A stretch of DNA of 12,485 nucleotides. Origin: a bacterium. GTDB lineage: Bacteria > CSSED10-310 > JAJRTK01. The stretch covers positions 1 through 12,485 of the forward strand of contig JAJRTK010000186.1 in NCBI GenBank assembly GCA_024278345.1, written 5' to 3'. The notes under the pieces are model-generated. The model was not told the origin of the DNA, ran no database searches, and saw only the letters and a list, made by a program, of their open reading frames with translations. Position 1 is the stretch's first letter, and every line of letters starts with the position of its first letter. Positions 1 through 7,284 of this stretch are shown one piece after another. The translations under genes and the position numbers were made by a program.

Positions 1-74
1 GGTCGTCCGGGGACGCTGTCCCCGGTCCCCAGGCAGGGCTTTGCCCTGCACCCACCAGGGAGTGACCTCCCTGG
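1..74. repeat. Cluster of three perfect hairpins, probable end of a dispersed structured repeat
   Basis: Three perfect inverted repeats follow each other with little spacing. CCGGGGAC-GCT-GTCCCCGG lies at 7-25 (8-bp stem, 3-nt loop). GCAGGGC-TTT-GCCCTGC lies at 33-49 (7-bp stem). CCAGGGAG-TGAC-CTCCCTGG lies at 55-74 (8-bp stem). No convincing reading frame crosses them. Serial short hairpins of this style recur as intergenic dispersed repeats in many GC-rich bacteria; that comparison is from general knowledge, and only one copy is visible here. The element may extend left of the window. Confidence 0.6.
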
Positions 75-349
75 ACCCACGTTCTTGTACGCTGCGCGTC
101 TTTCTCTTTGTTTTGTTGCGTGTCCCGGCTTACCATGAAAGTACATGGTTAAATCCATCTTCGACGGCGTGGTTATGGCGCTCGGCGCCATTCACTTTCA
201 TCTTCCGGGGGTGTGGTCGCCGGGATCATGCTCGTTAACTGGATACCCGGTGTCCCGGCTTACGTTGATACCCGCCAAATCCTCTTTCAGGGAACCCCAA
301 CCACAAAGCTCCACTCACCAAGCCCCACACTTCCTTCTACCGCGGCGTC

Positions 350-373
350 AAAAAAACACCGCCACAAGGCGAT
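350..373 (-). terminator. Intrinsic terminator reading on the minus strand
   Basis: Read on the minus strand, ATCGCC (373-368) pairs with GGCGGT (363-358) around a TTGT loop, with one G-U pair. One G follows, then seven T residues (356-350). A wider alternative stem, CACCGCC (391-385) with GGCGGTG (363-357), ends at the same T-tract. No minus-strand gene lies to the right before it, so it would stop antisense transcription coming from the kinase gene, or it is left from a lost gene. Confidence 0.5.
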
Positions 374-406
374 CCGTTTTTTCCGGCGGTGAAGACCAGG
401 CGGCAT

Positions 407-435
407 TTGAATCCCTGGAGTGGCTGGGCTAAAGT
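407..435 (+). promoter_or_regulatory. Candidate sigma-70-type promoter for the first kinase
   Basis: TTGAAT (407-412) and TAAAGT (430-435) are 17 bp apart, each matching 4 of 6 consensus positions. Initiation would be near 442, leaving a leader of about 48 nt before the ATG at 490. The match is modest and rests on spacing and position only. Confidence 0.3.
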
Positions 436-489
436 GCCGGAATGGCCTAGTGTCGGGATTTGACCTTCTCTGGACCTGGTGGGCGAAGC

Positions 490-3400
490 ATGGCGACCAA
501 CGGAGAAAAGCAGGAAGCAGACCGGGATTCCAGGTCGGCGTCAGAAGTGAAGCAGCCTGCTTCCAGCCTGTCCACCCAAGACGAGTTACACAGTCCGGAG
601 TTCGGAGAGGCTACCGGCGACCCCGTGGATGCTTTACCGCCGCCAAGGGAAGCTGCGCCACCGGATACCCACACGCCACGGGGCGGGCCCGACGAAACCA
701 TCGACCTTCGGGATTCCGACTCCACCACGCCGTCAAGCCTTGTATCTCCCGACGGGGCAAGGCCGATTCCCGTTGCGGAAGGAGTCTTTCGTCGAGGTGA
801 TCGGGTAGCGAATCGCTACCAGATCATTCGGTTCATCGCCCACGGTGGAGTGGGCGAGGTCTACGAGGCCCTGGATCTGGAGCTCAATCTACGAGTGGCG
901 CTCAAGACGATACGCCCTGAGCAGACCGAGACCCCCAAGATTGCGGAGCGTTTCCGGCGAGAAATCCAACTGGCAAGGAAGGTCACGCATCACAACGTTT
1001 GTCGCATCTTCGATTTCGGACGTCATCAGGCGGTGAGACAAGGGGCGGCGGAGGCCAGATCCATCCTCTTCTTGACCATGGAGTACCTGGAAGGCGAAAC
1101 ACTCTCCCACCGGCTCCGGCGAAACGGGGCACTAGCACCGGCAGAAGCCCTTCCCTTGGTGCGCCAGATGGTCAAGGCGCTCCAGGCCGCCCACGCCGTG
1201 GGAGTCATCCACCGGGACTTCAAAAGCAGCAATATCATGCTGGTGCCCTCGGCCGACGGGCAATCCGTTCCACGCCTGGTAGTCACGGACTTTGGACTGG
1301 CCAGAGCGGCATCCGGCAAGGACTCGGGGGCATCGTTCACCGGTACGGGTGGAATAGTAGGGACGCCGCTATACATGGCGCCGGAGCAGGTAGAGGGCCA
1401 GCCCACCACTCCGGTGACGGATCTCTTCGCTTTGGGCGTTGTCATGTTCGAAATGGTGACGGGCCATTTCCCGTTTACCGGAGAGTCCGCCCTCTCCACG
1501 GCGGTGCGGCGATTGCGGGAAAAGGCGCCGTCGCCGCGGATCTACACCCGGGACTTGGACCGGCAATGGGAGAAAACCATCCTTCGGTGCCTGGAGAAAA
1601 ATCCCCACAACCGTTTCGCCCGAGCAGAAGACGTGACCCGAGCACTGGAGGGCGATTCTGTCCGCCCGCCTTGGCCGGTGATTCGGTGGCGGCTCCTTGT
1701 GGCAACCCTCGTCATCTTAGTTGGGGCCGGCATCTGGAAATCGGCCGACACCTGGCTAAGAACAAAATCCGCCACGGAGACGAGCGCTTCCTCCACCACC
1801 CGGCGCACTCTGGCACTCTTCGGTTTCAAGAACCTCTCGGGACGACCCGAAAGCGACTGGATCTCCACGGCGCTGTCGGAGATGTTGGCCATGGAGATCT
1901 CCGCCGCCAAGGACCTCCGAGCGGTTCCCGGGGAGACCGTGGCCCGGGCCAAATTGGAGCTCGAACTTCCCGAAGCCGACGCCTATGCCTTGGATACTCT
2001 GGTACGCATCGGAAAAAACCTGGGCGCCGAATTGGTGGTCCTGGGCTCCTATCTGGCTAGCCGCCCCGAAGCCGGTGGCCGAGTTCGCCTGAACCTGCGC
2101 GTGCAAAGCACACGGACCGGAGAATCCGTGGTCCTTGTCTCCCTGGACGGAACCGAGGCGGGCTTGCTGGATTTGGTCTCGGAGGCGGGAAACAAGCTGC
2201 GGCGGGTCCTTGGAGTGGGCACGATCTCGCCCGCCGAGGCCGCCGCCATCCGGCTGGCGTTTCCCTCGGACGCCGAAGCAACCAAACTTTACGCTCAGGG
2301 CCTGAAACGCCTCCGACACTCCGACGCCCTCGAAGCCCGCGATCTCTTGGAAAAATCCGTTGCCGCGGATCCGGGAAACGCTCTGGCCCATGCGGCGCTG
2401 GCCGAAGCCTGGGCGGCCCTGGGACAGAGCCGCCGCTCCGAAAAAGAAGCTCGGCTGGCCTATGAACTCTCCTCGCAACTCATCGGACACCAGCGCCTCT
2501 GGGTCGAAGCGCGCTACCGCGAAGCAGCGGGAAACTGGAACGAAGCGGAAGAACTCTACCGAATGCTCTGGCAAACCTTCCCCGACGACCTGGAGTATGG
2601 GCTCCATCTGGCCAATGTGCAGATCGCAAGTGGCAATGGCCCCAAGGCCCTCCAGACCATCCACACCATTCAAGAGCAGGCGGGAAAAGGGCATGCCGAC
2701 CCAAGACTCGATCTGGCCGCGGCGCGGGCCTACTATGCCAAGGGCGATTTTGAACGGCAGCGGCAGGCAGCCGCGAAAGCAGTCCGGAAGGGACTGGCCA
2801 TCGAAGCTCAACTGCTGGTGGCACAAGCCCGCCGCCTGGAAGGCCTTGCTCTCCTCCCCCTGGGTCAACCCATGCAGGCACTAGAAAGCCTAAAAAAGGC
2901 CAAAGAAATTGCCGACGCCGCGGGGGACCGGCAACTGGCGGCCCAAGCCACCGAAGACATGGCCCGGGTCCACTGGAACCATGGCGATCTCCGAAAAGCT
3001 CTGGCCCTGTCGCGCCAAGCCCTGGGCACCTTCCAGGAAGAACAGAACATCCGGAGCATGACCTCGGCGCTCACCTTGATCTCCAGTTGCCTGGATCGGC
3101 TGGGACAGACTCAAGAAGCCACCGCCGCGGCAAAGAAATCACTGCGGCTGGCCGAAAAGCTCGACGACCTCGCCGCCGTGATTCGCGCTCAGAACAATCT
3201 GGCCGAGTTCTCACTCTGGCAAGGAAAGCTCTCCGAGGCCGAAAGCCGCTACCGCAAGATCCTGGAACTCTCGAGAAAGATCGGCTCTAAAACCGGAAGG
3301 GCGGCGGCGTTGTTGAACATGGCCATCGTGGCCCTGGAACGTGGCCAACCACGGAGAGGAACCGAAATCGCGCAACAAGCCCTGGAGGCCTTCACCGCCA

Positions 3401-4179
3401 TGCAGTTCCAACGGGGGATCGCCTGGTGTCTCTCCGAGCTGGGCCGCGCCGCCCTGGACCAAGGGCAACTCAAAGAAGCCCAAGAGAAACTCCACCAGGC
3501 TTTCAGGCTCTGCCGCGTTTACGACCTGCGCCACACCATCGGCTACGTTCTCAACAATCTGGGGAGACTGGCCCTGGTGCAAGGAGATCTGGAGACCGCC
3601 GAACGCCGCTTCCAGGAGGCCCTGAAGGAAGATCGCACACCGGAAGTGAACGCAGCCGCGAGCCAACTCGGCCTGGCCAAAGTCTACCTGGAACTCGGCG
3701 ACCTCGAAAAAAGTCGCGCACTGGCCAAAAAGAGCTTGGCCACGTTCCAAAAACGGGCCAGCCCCGGCCAACAAGCCCTGGCGCAAGTCATTCTGGCCCG
3801 CTCCTTCCTTGCACTGGGGGACCTCGCTCAAGCAGCGGCACACTCCAACCGGGCGCAAGCGTTGGCCAAGGGTCTGGAGACTCGAGGCGTCTCCTTCGAT
3901 GTCGAGTTGCTCAATCTCCGCCTGCAGGCCGCGAAAACCAACGCCAGGTCAAGGACGGGCCAGATTCGACGCCGCCTCGAGAAGCTGGAGAAACGCGCCA
4001 AGGAAGCCCATCTGGCCAAGTTCCGGTTTGCGGCGGCCATCGAGCTGGCAAGGCTGGCCATGACGGCAGGAGAATCGGCCCGCGGCCTGGAAATCCTGGA
4101 AAAAATCGACCGAGAGGCCCGGGCCTTGGGAATGGGGCTCGTTTCCCGATGGGTCGATGAGCTCCGAAATGGAAAATGA
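490..4179 (+). CDS. Transmembrane Ser/Thr protein kinase with TolB-like domain and long TPR array
   Basis: About 1229 residues. The first 100 look disordered (Pro, Asp, Ser rich). The Hanks-type kinase domain spans about 110-385: glycine loop AHGGVG (117-122, first Gly replaced by Ala), Lys139 in VALK, helix-C Glu158, HRDFKSSN (241-248, RD type), DFG (267-269), APE (297-299) and Asp311. A membrane helix at about 400-417 puts the remainder outside the cytoplasm. Residues 439-585 resemble the TolB N-terminal/FlgO-like domain of bacterial kinase and cyclase sensors (GFKNLSG near its start). From about 598 to the end there are TPRs, many with a roughly 40-residue period. The kinase should phosphorylate Ser/Thr of cytoplasmic targets in response to an envelope signal; ligand and substrates are unknown. 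ATG 490 is chosen because GGTGGG lies 6 nt upstream; an in-frame TTG at 460 would add ten residues. It is monocistronic here, convergent with the next gene. Confidence 0.93.
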   Translation: MATNGEKQEADRDSRSASEVKQPASSLSTQDELHSPEFGEATGDPVDALPPPREAAPPDTHTPRGGPDETIDLRDSDSTTPSSLVSPDGARPIPVAEGVFRRGDRVANRYQIIRFIAHGGVGEVYEALDLELNLRVALKTIRPEQTETPKIAERFRREIQLARKVTHHNVCRIFDFGRHQAVRQGAAEARSILFLTMEYLEGETLSHRLRRNGALAPAEALPLVRQMVKALQAAHAVGVIHRDFKSSNIMLVPSADGQSVPRLVVTDFGLARAASGKDSGASFTGTGGIVGTPLYMAPEQVEGQPTTPVTDLFALGVVMFEMVTGHFPFTGESALSTAVRRLREKAPSPRIYTRDLDRQWEKTILRCLEKNPHNRFARAEDVTRALEGDSVRPPWPVIRWRLLVATLVILVGAGIWKSADTWLRTKSATETSASSTTRRTLALFGFKNLSGRPESDWISTALSEMLAMEISAAKDLRAVPGETVARAKLELELPEADAYALDTLVRIGKNLGAELVVLGSYLASRPEAGGRVRLNLRVQSTRTGESVVLVSLDGTEAGLLDLVSEAGNKLRRVLGVGTISPAEAAAIRLAFPSDAEATKLYAQGLKRLRHSDALEARDLLEKSVAADPGNALAHAALAEAWAALGQSRRSEKEARLAYELSSQLIGHQRLWVEARYREAAGNWNEAEELYRMLWQTFPDDLEYGLHLANVQIASGNGPKALQTIHTIQEQAGKGHADPRLDLAAARAYYAKGDFERQRQAAAKAVRKGLAIEAQLLVAQARRLEGLALLPLGQPMQALESLKKAKEIADAAGDRQLAAQATEDMARVHWNHGDLRKALALSRQALGTFQEEQNIRSMTSALTLISSCLDRLGQTQEATAAAKKSLRLAEKLDDLAAVIRAQNNLAEFSLWQGKLSEAESRYRKILELSRKIGSKTGRAAALLNMAIVALERGQPRRGTEIAQQALEAFTAMQFQRGIAWCLSELGRAALDQGQLKEAQEKLHQAFRLCRVYDLRHTIGYVLNNLGRLALVQGDLETAERRFQEALKEDRTPEVNAAASQLGLAKVYLELGDLEKSRALAKKSLATFQKRASPGQQALAQVILARSFLALGDLAQAAAHSNRAQALAKGLETRGVSFDVELLNLRLQAAKTNARSRTGQIRRRLEKLEKRAKEAHLAKFRFAAAIELARLAMTAGESARGLEILEKIDREARALGMGLVSRWVDELRNGK

Positions 4180-4189
4180 TCTCCTCGGG

Positions 4190-4243
4190 GCAAAGCTCCG
4201 GCCCGCCGGCGAACTTTGCGAGTAGCGGGCGCGGGCCCGCGCC
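4190..4243. terminator. Inverted repeats between convergent genes, possible bidirectional terminator
   Basis: GCAAAG (4190-4195) pairs with CTTTGC (4214-4219), enclosing CCGGC-cc-GCCGG (4198-4209). Next to it is a 16-bp perfect palindrome, GGCGCGGGCCCGCGCC (4228-4243). They fill most of the 85-bp gap between two converging stop codons, a usual place for a shared terminator. Neither is followed by a T-tract, so intrinsic termination is not shown. Confidence 0.3.
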
Positions 4244-4264
4244 TGATGCGAGCGGAACGCAACT

Positions 4265-6001
4265 CTAAAGATCATCCCCCCGAGAACCGCTACCGAAGGC
4301 CGGCCAGAGCAGGATCATGGGAAAAGCTAGCAGTAGAAGGGCCACGGTCTGCCAACCCGCTGGCGAACCCGCCATCGGCGGAACAACGAAGATCGCGCTG
4401 GCGACGGTCCTTTGGGGCTGAGGCTCCGTGATCTCAGGATCGTAAGTTGGGCCTAGCGGAATCACCTGAGCCCCGTTGACCACGAGGACGAAGTATTGGC
4501 CCGGCGCCACCGAAAGGGGGTCCGCACCAGCCTGACATGCGCCTCCGGGACCTACGGAGAAAGTAACGTCGAGGCGATAAGCCTCCGGCGCGGGATCGAG
4601 ATCGGCCAAAAGCGAGGGGCTGGCGCTGGAGCAAAGGACGCGATCCACGGCCCGGGGATGGTTTGAATAGACGGTGAGCCGGACGATCTCCGGACCTCCG
4701 GTATTGGCTGGAGACATCTTCGCGCTCTCCAGGAGGTTCTGGACCTGGAGGCGAAAAGTCACGGGCTCACTTCCGGCCACGGGGAGCTCGCCCCCTACGG
4801 GAACCGGCAACGCTTGGGCCTGCACCTCGAAAAGAAGGCGCAGATTGGCGTCAGCATCCTCGGTGACGAAGGTTCGGTGGGAAAGAATGGCCTCGGCGAC
4901 GGATTCCCGGGTAAGATCGGCGTCGAAGGCGGCCCGGCGGCCATTTTTCCAACGATCCGCGGTTCCATCGCTGTCCGGCACGAGGTAACCGGTGAACTGG
5001 TCGGATCCACTCTCGCCTGGAGACGCGGATGAGAAGGGCTTCCAGCGCTGATCTCCATGCTCGGTATGCCCCGTTTCATAGTCCTTCTGATGGGTGTCAT
5101 GGGAGCCGTCAACGCCCACGCGGAAACCGGCATCCAGGGCCCGAAGATACTCGTCAAGCTCGCCAAAAACGGCGGAAGGATCGTCAGAAAACGTGGGAAT
5201 CCCCGTGGTCACTTCAATGGAAGCAAGTCCTGGCGGTGAGCCCGTCACCGGCAAGTCCCACTGCCGCTCCAAGCAATCATAAAGGCTCGGACCCGTGCAG
5301 TTTTCCTCAAGATCCCGCTTTGAATAGGGAAGAAGGCTGAAGCGGGAGCGCTCCCGATCCGGGTGGCTGGTCGTCGGCGCGGAAAAGAAGTCCGGATGGT
5401 TCACCTGGGCGAAAGCCAAACGTCCCAATGGATTGGACGAACCCGCCCGCTGCCCGGCCACCTGGCTCAGGAAGTCGAGCCAAACGTTATCGATGTCTTC
5501 CGGAAAAAAAACGGACTCCGGGAAGAAGACCGAAAGGTGCTCCTGGCTTCGCGTCGTATATTCGAAGCCGTAAAAGGCCAGGAACCGGCCAGGATCGTTA
5601 GCGGCGTCGGCCTGGGGCATCAAATAATTCCGATACTGGTCGGTGTCGGAATTGGGGTGCGTCCCTGGATCAGACCTTTCTCCCGGCCCCAAGGGGGTCA
5701 TCTCGCTGTCTTTGGGAATGACGCCAGTGGAAGGCATCCCATCGGGCACGAGCCAGGTGCGGGGATAGACGTGCTCGGAAATGCCATAGACCTGGACACG
5801 CCCATTGGAACGTGCCTCCTGATAAGCTGCATCGGGAAGTTGCGGCAACTCGCTCTCTGAAAAAGCGGCGTGATTGTGGAGGTCGCCCAAAAAAATGTCG
5901 AACTCCGCAAGCTCCGCGGCCAGAAGAGACGCAGGCAAAAGAAGGAAGACCAGACCGAGGAAAAGATCTTTCAGACCCAACAAGAGGTTTTTCGGCACCA
6001 C
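4265..6001 (-). CDS. Exported PHP-domain (DUF3604-like) phosphoesterase-like protein
   Basis: About 578 residues from GTG 6001. A hydrophobic signal peptide covers residues 1-29, ending ASLLAA. The body resembles PHP metal-dependent phosphoesterases of the DUF3604 kind: GDLHNH (39-44) opens it, ISEH is at 74-77, GFE has Glu147, HLSV has His155, NHPD has His202, IEV has Glu263 and GVDGSHDTH supplies Asp298, His301 and His304. These are plausible ligands for the metal cluster typical of the family. A beta-rich C-terminal region follows, and a hydrophobic helix at about 550-568 is followed by a short polar tail, so the product is probably held at the membrane facing outward. The substrate is unknown; DUF3604 members are poorly characterised. 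An in-frame GTG at 6091 would add 30 polar residues before the signal, but AGGAG with 6-nt spacing favours 6001. Transcribed divergently from the kinase cluster, with no evident functional link. Confidence 0.85.
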   Translation of the reverse strand: MVPKNLLLGLKDLFLGLVFLLLPASLLAAELAEFDIFLGDLHNHAAFSESELPQLPDAAYQEARSNGRVQVYGISEHVYPRTWLVPDGMPSTGVIPKDSEMTPLGPGERSDPGTHPNSDTDQYRNYLMPQADAANDPGRFLAFYGFEYTTRSQEHLSVFFPESVFFPEDIDNVWLDFLSQVAGQRAGSSNPLGRLAFAQVNHPDFFSAPTTSHPDRERSRFSLLPYSKRDLEENCTGPSLYDCLERQWDLPVTGSPPGLASIEVTTGIPTFSDDPSAVFGELDEYLRALDAGFRVGVDGSHDTHQKDYETGHTEHGDQRWKPFSSASPGESGSDQFTGYLVPDSDGTADRWKNGRRAAFDADLTRESVAEAILSHRTFVTEDADANLRLLFEVQAQALPVPVGGELPVAGSEPVTFRLQVQNLLESAKMSPANTGGPEIVRLTVYSNHPRAVDRVLCSSASPSLLADLDPAPEAYRLDVTFSVGPGGACQAGADPLSVAPGQYFVLVVNGAQVIPLGPTYDPEITEPQPQRTVASAIFVVPPMAGSPAGWQTVALLLLAFPMILLWPAFGSGSRGDDL

Positions 6002-6012
6002 GGGAATCTCCT
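5999..6012 (-). promoter_or_regulatory. Ribosome binding site deciding the GTG start of the PHP protein
   Basis: On the minus strand AGGAG (6012-6008) is followed by ATTCCC and then GTG (6001-5999). A second GTG comes directly after. The upstream GTG at 6091 has only AGGG three bases away. The downstream start also places the signal peptide at the extreme N terminus. Confidence 0.7.
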
Positions 6013-6412
6013 GATTCAATCGTCGTATCACGCCTGGCAACCCAAAAAGAACAAGTCCGCGTTTCTTGGTAGTGGGCTGCTTCCAGGGCACAATCCCTGA
6101 AGACTGCTTTTTTGGTTGAGGTCCGGTCGGGTCGGCGGCAATCCGTCCGCCTCCCCTCCCCTCTCATCGCCCTCCAACCGGTCTCAAGACCCTCAAGGCG
6201 GCCTGAAACCCGAAAGCACCGGTTCACCGGTTCCTTGGAACGACGGAAACCCGCCGCCAGCTTTGACACCGGCACCTCCGACTTTCTAGGCTGAATCTTG
6301 ATGCCCGAATTTTTTCGACACCGACGCTACAATATCCTGTCATCAAGAAGGAAACTTGACCAGCGAGAAACACTCAAGCATACCGGAAGTCAATATCCTC
6401 GGCGATTTTACT

Positions 6413-6420
6413 TCCGGACG
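6413..6420. repeat. Target-site duplication, left copy
   Basis: TCCGGACG directly precedes the left inverted repeat of the miniature element and is repeated exactly at 6575-6582 directly after the right one. Confidence 0.85.
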
Positions 6421-6574
6421 GGGACCTATCAAATCCACACGATTCTGCTTTACAGTCCGCACTGCCGCACCGGTGGCACCGGCATCTTGCCGGTGGCGGG
6501 CCGGTCGGGATTCACGAACTTGAACGGTGGGTTCGTTTCGGGCGTGAACTTGTCAACCGGATCTGATAGGTCCC
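6421..6574 (+). mobile_element. Miniature inverted-repeat transposable element (MITE), complete copy
   Basis: The left end GGGACCTATCAAATCC (6421-6436) is the reverse complement of the right end GGATCTGATAGGTCCC (6559-6574) with one mismatch in 16. The octamer TCCGGACG abuts both ends (6413-6420 and 6575-6582), giving an 8-bp target duplication. The 154-bp element has no transposase. Its interior contains a hairpin, CACCGGC-ATCTT-GCCGGTG (6477-6495), and another with stems ACGAAC/GTTCGT (6514-6519, 6531-6536). Movement would need a transposase acting in trans that recognises GGGACCTAT ends. An 8-bp duplication occurs in several insertion sequence families, so I do not assign one. Confidence 0.88.
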
Positions 6575-6582
6575 TCCGGACG
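6575..6582. repeat. Target-site duplication, right copy
   Basis: TCCGGACG directly follows the right inverted repeat of the miniature element and matches 6413-6420 exactly. The undiverged duplication suggests a fairly recent insertion. Confidence 0.85.
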
Positions 6583-6768
6583 CAACAAAACTTCCCGGTC
6601 AAAACTCGCTGAACGACCCATGAAACTGGAATTTCAGCAAAACCCACCGAAACACGGATGGGAGCACGGCGACGAAGGGGTGGCCGGGAAAAATCTGCTG
6701 AACACCACCCTCAGAGAGAAGCCCAGTTTTATCGTGGAGGGTAGACTCCTAAGGAGACAAGGAAAATC

Positions 6769-7284
6769 ATGACTGATAGCCACCTATCCCCAACGCCCTG
6801 GGACCTCGAACGTCTGGAGGCCGCGTGGGCGAATGTTCTGGAACACTGGAACGACCTTGACCAGCACAATGCCTTCGTCCACCTGGCCGACGAGGTCAAT
6901 CTTTTGGATATCGCCGCCAAGCGGTACGCCGAAGAACGCGGCAAAAGGCCGGACGACGAATTCGTCCGCAAAATGGCCACACAAATCGTCTTCCGGGCCC
7001 AGTTCCGCCTCCGAAAAAAGGACAAAGAAGATTCTGACGGCGATCTTGAGAAAAGAGTCAAACGGCTTCTGCTGGTGGCCGCCATCGTCCTCATCCCTCT
7101 GATCCTCCTCTGGGTGGTCTTTTCCCAATTCGGCAACCGGCTGGAAGAGATGCTCGTAACCTCGCCAACCCCCGTAGCCAAGAAACTGGCGTCGCCGACT
7201 CCCATCTCCGCGGAGCGGGTCTTCCCAACGCCATCTTCCGAGGCTGCCCCGGCGGCGGAAAAGTTCGCGCCTGCGCCGCCGTAG
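6769..7284 (+). CDS. Small single-pass membrane protein of unknown function
   Basis: 171 residues from ATG 6769, with AAGGA (6759-6763) 5 nt upstream and AAGGAG at 6751-6756. I do not recognise the family. Residues 1-98 are hydrophilic, mainly helical and rich in charge, with a Trp-rich start (Trp11, Trp20, Trp27). A basic stretch (KRVKR) precedes one strong membrane helix at about 100-119. The tail is a Pro/Ala/Ser-rich linker with three PTP motifs. By the positive-inside rule, the N-terminal domain is cytoplasmic and the tail lies outside. It starts the plus-strand cluster ending in a kinase, separated from the next gene by 260 bp. It may belong to the same envelope signalling unit, but shared transcription is not shown. 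Confidence 0.8.
   Translation: MTDSHLSPTPWDLERLEAAWANVLEHWNDLDQHNAFVHLADEVNLLDIAAKRYAEERGKRPDDEFVRKMATQIVFRAQFRLRKKDKEDSDGDLEKRVKRLLLVAAIVLIPLILLWVVFSQFGNRLEEMLVTSPTPVAKKLASPTPISAERVFPTPSSEAAPAAEKFAPAPP

Larger units (their letters stand above)
75..489. other. Intergenic region without a supported gene
   Basis: About 415 bp separate the hairpin cluster from the first kinase. Short open frames exist but none has a convincing ribosome site or recognisable protein. It holds a small perfect hairpin, ACCATG-aaagta-CATGGT (132-149), a 13-bp direct repeat TGTCCCGGCTTAC at 121-133 and 251-263, an 8-mer GATACCCG at 242-249 and 267-274 flanking the second copy, a minus-strand terminator (350-373) and a candidate promoter (407-435). 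It could contain decayed sequence, but I cannot identify a parent gene. Confidence 0.5.
6002..6768. other. Divergent intergenic region with a miniature element and no supported gene
   Basis: The region separates the minus-strand PHP gene from the plus-strand kinase cluster and should contain promoters for both. Candidate boxes such as TTGACC (6356-6361) with CATACC (6379-6384) are too weak to annotate. An 8-bp inverted repeat CCGGAAGT/ACTTCCGG sits at 6383-6390 and 6410-6417, and a 5-bp one, TCAAG/CTTGA, at 6343-6347 and 6355-6359. The 154-bp miniature element at 6421-6574 has interrupted this region. Open frames here have no family resemblance and cross the element. Confidence 0.55.

Noticed and set aside
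350-400. Terminator for plus-strand transcripts upstream of the first kinase
   Set aside because: On the plus strand the stems are not followed directly by a T-tract; only the minus-strand reading fits an intrinsic terminator.
145-432. 95-residue plus-strand frame near the window start
   Set aside because: No ribosome site, no recognisable domain, and it spans the terminator and direct repeats.
999-2060. Long alternative plus-strand frame inside the first kinase
   Set aside because: It is out-of-frame reading of clear kinase sequence; its Gly/Arg/Pro-rich product is typical of GC-rich shadow frames.
1756-2868. 370-residue minus-strand frame opposite the first kinase
   Set aside because: Antisense shadow of the TolB-like and TPR coding region; no start signal or known domain.
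6298-6612. Plus-strand 104-residue open frame
   Set aside because: It crosses the miniature element and its target duplication, has no ribosome site and no family resemblance.
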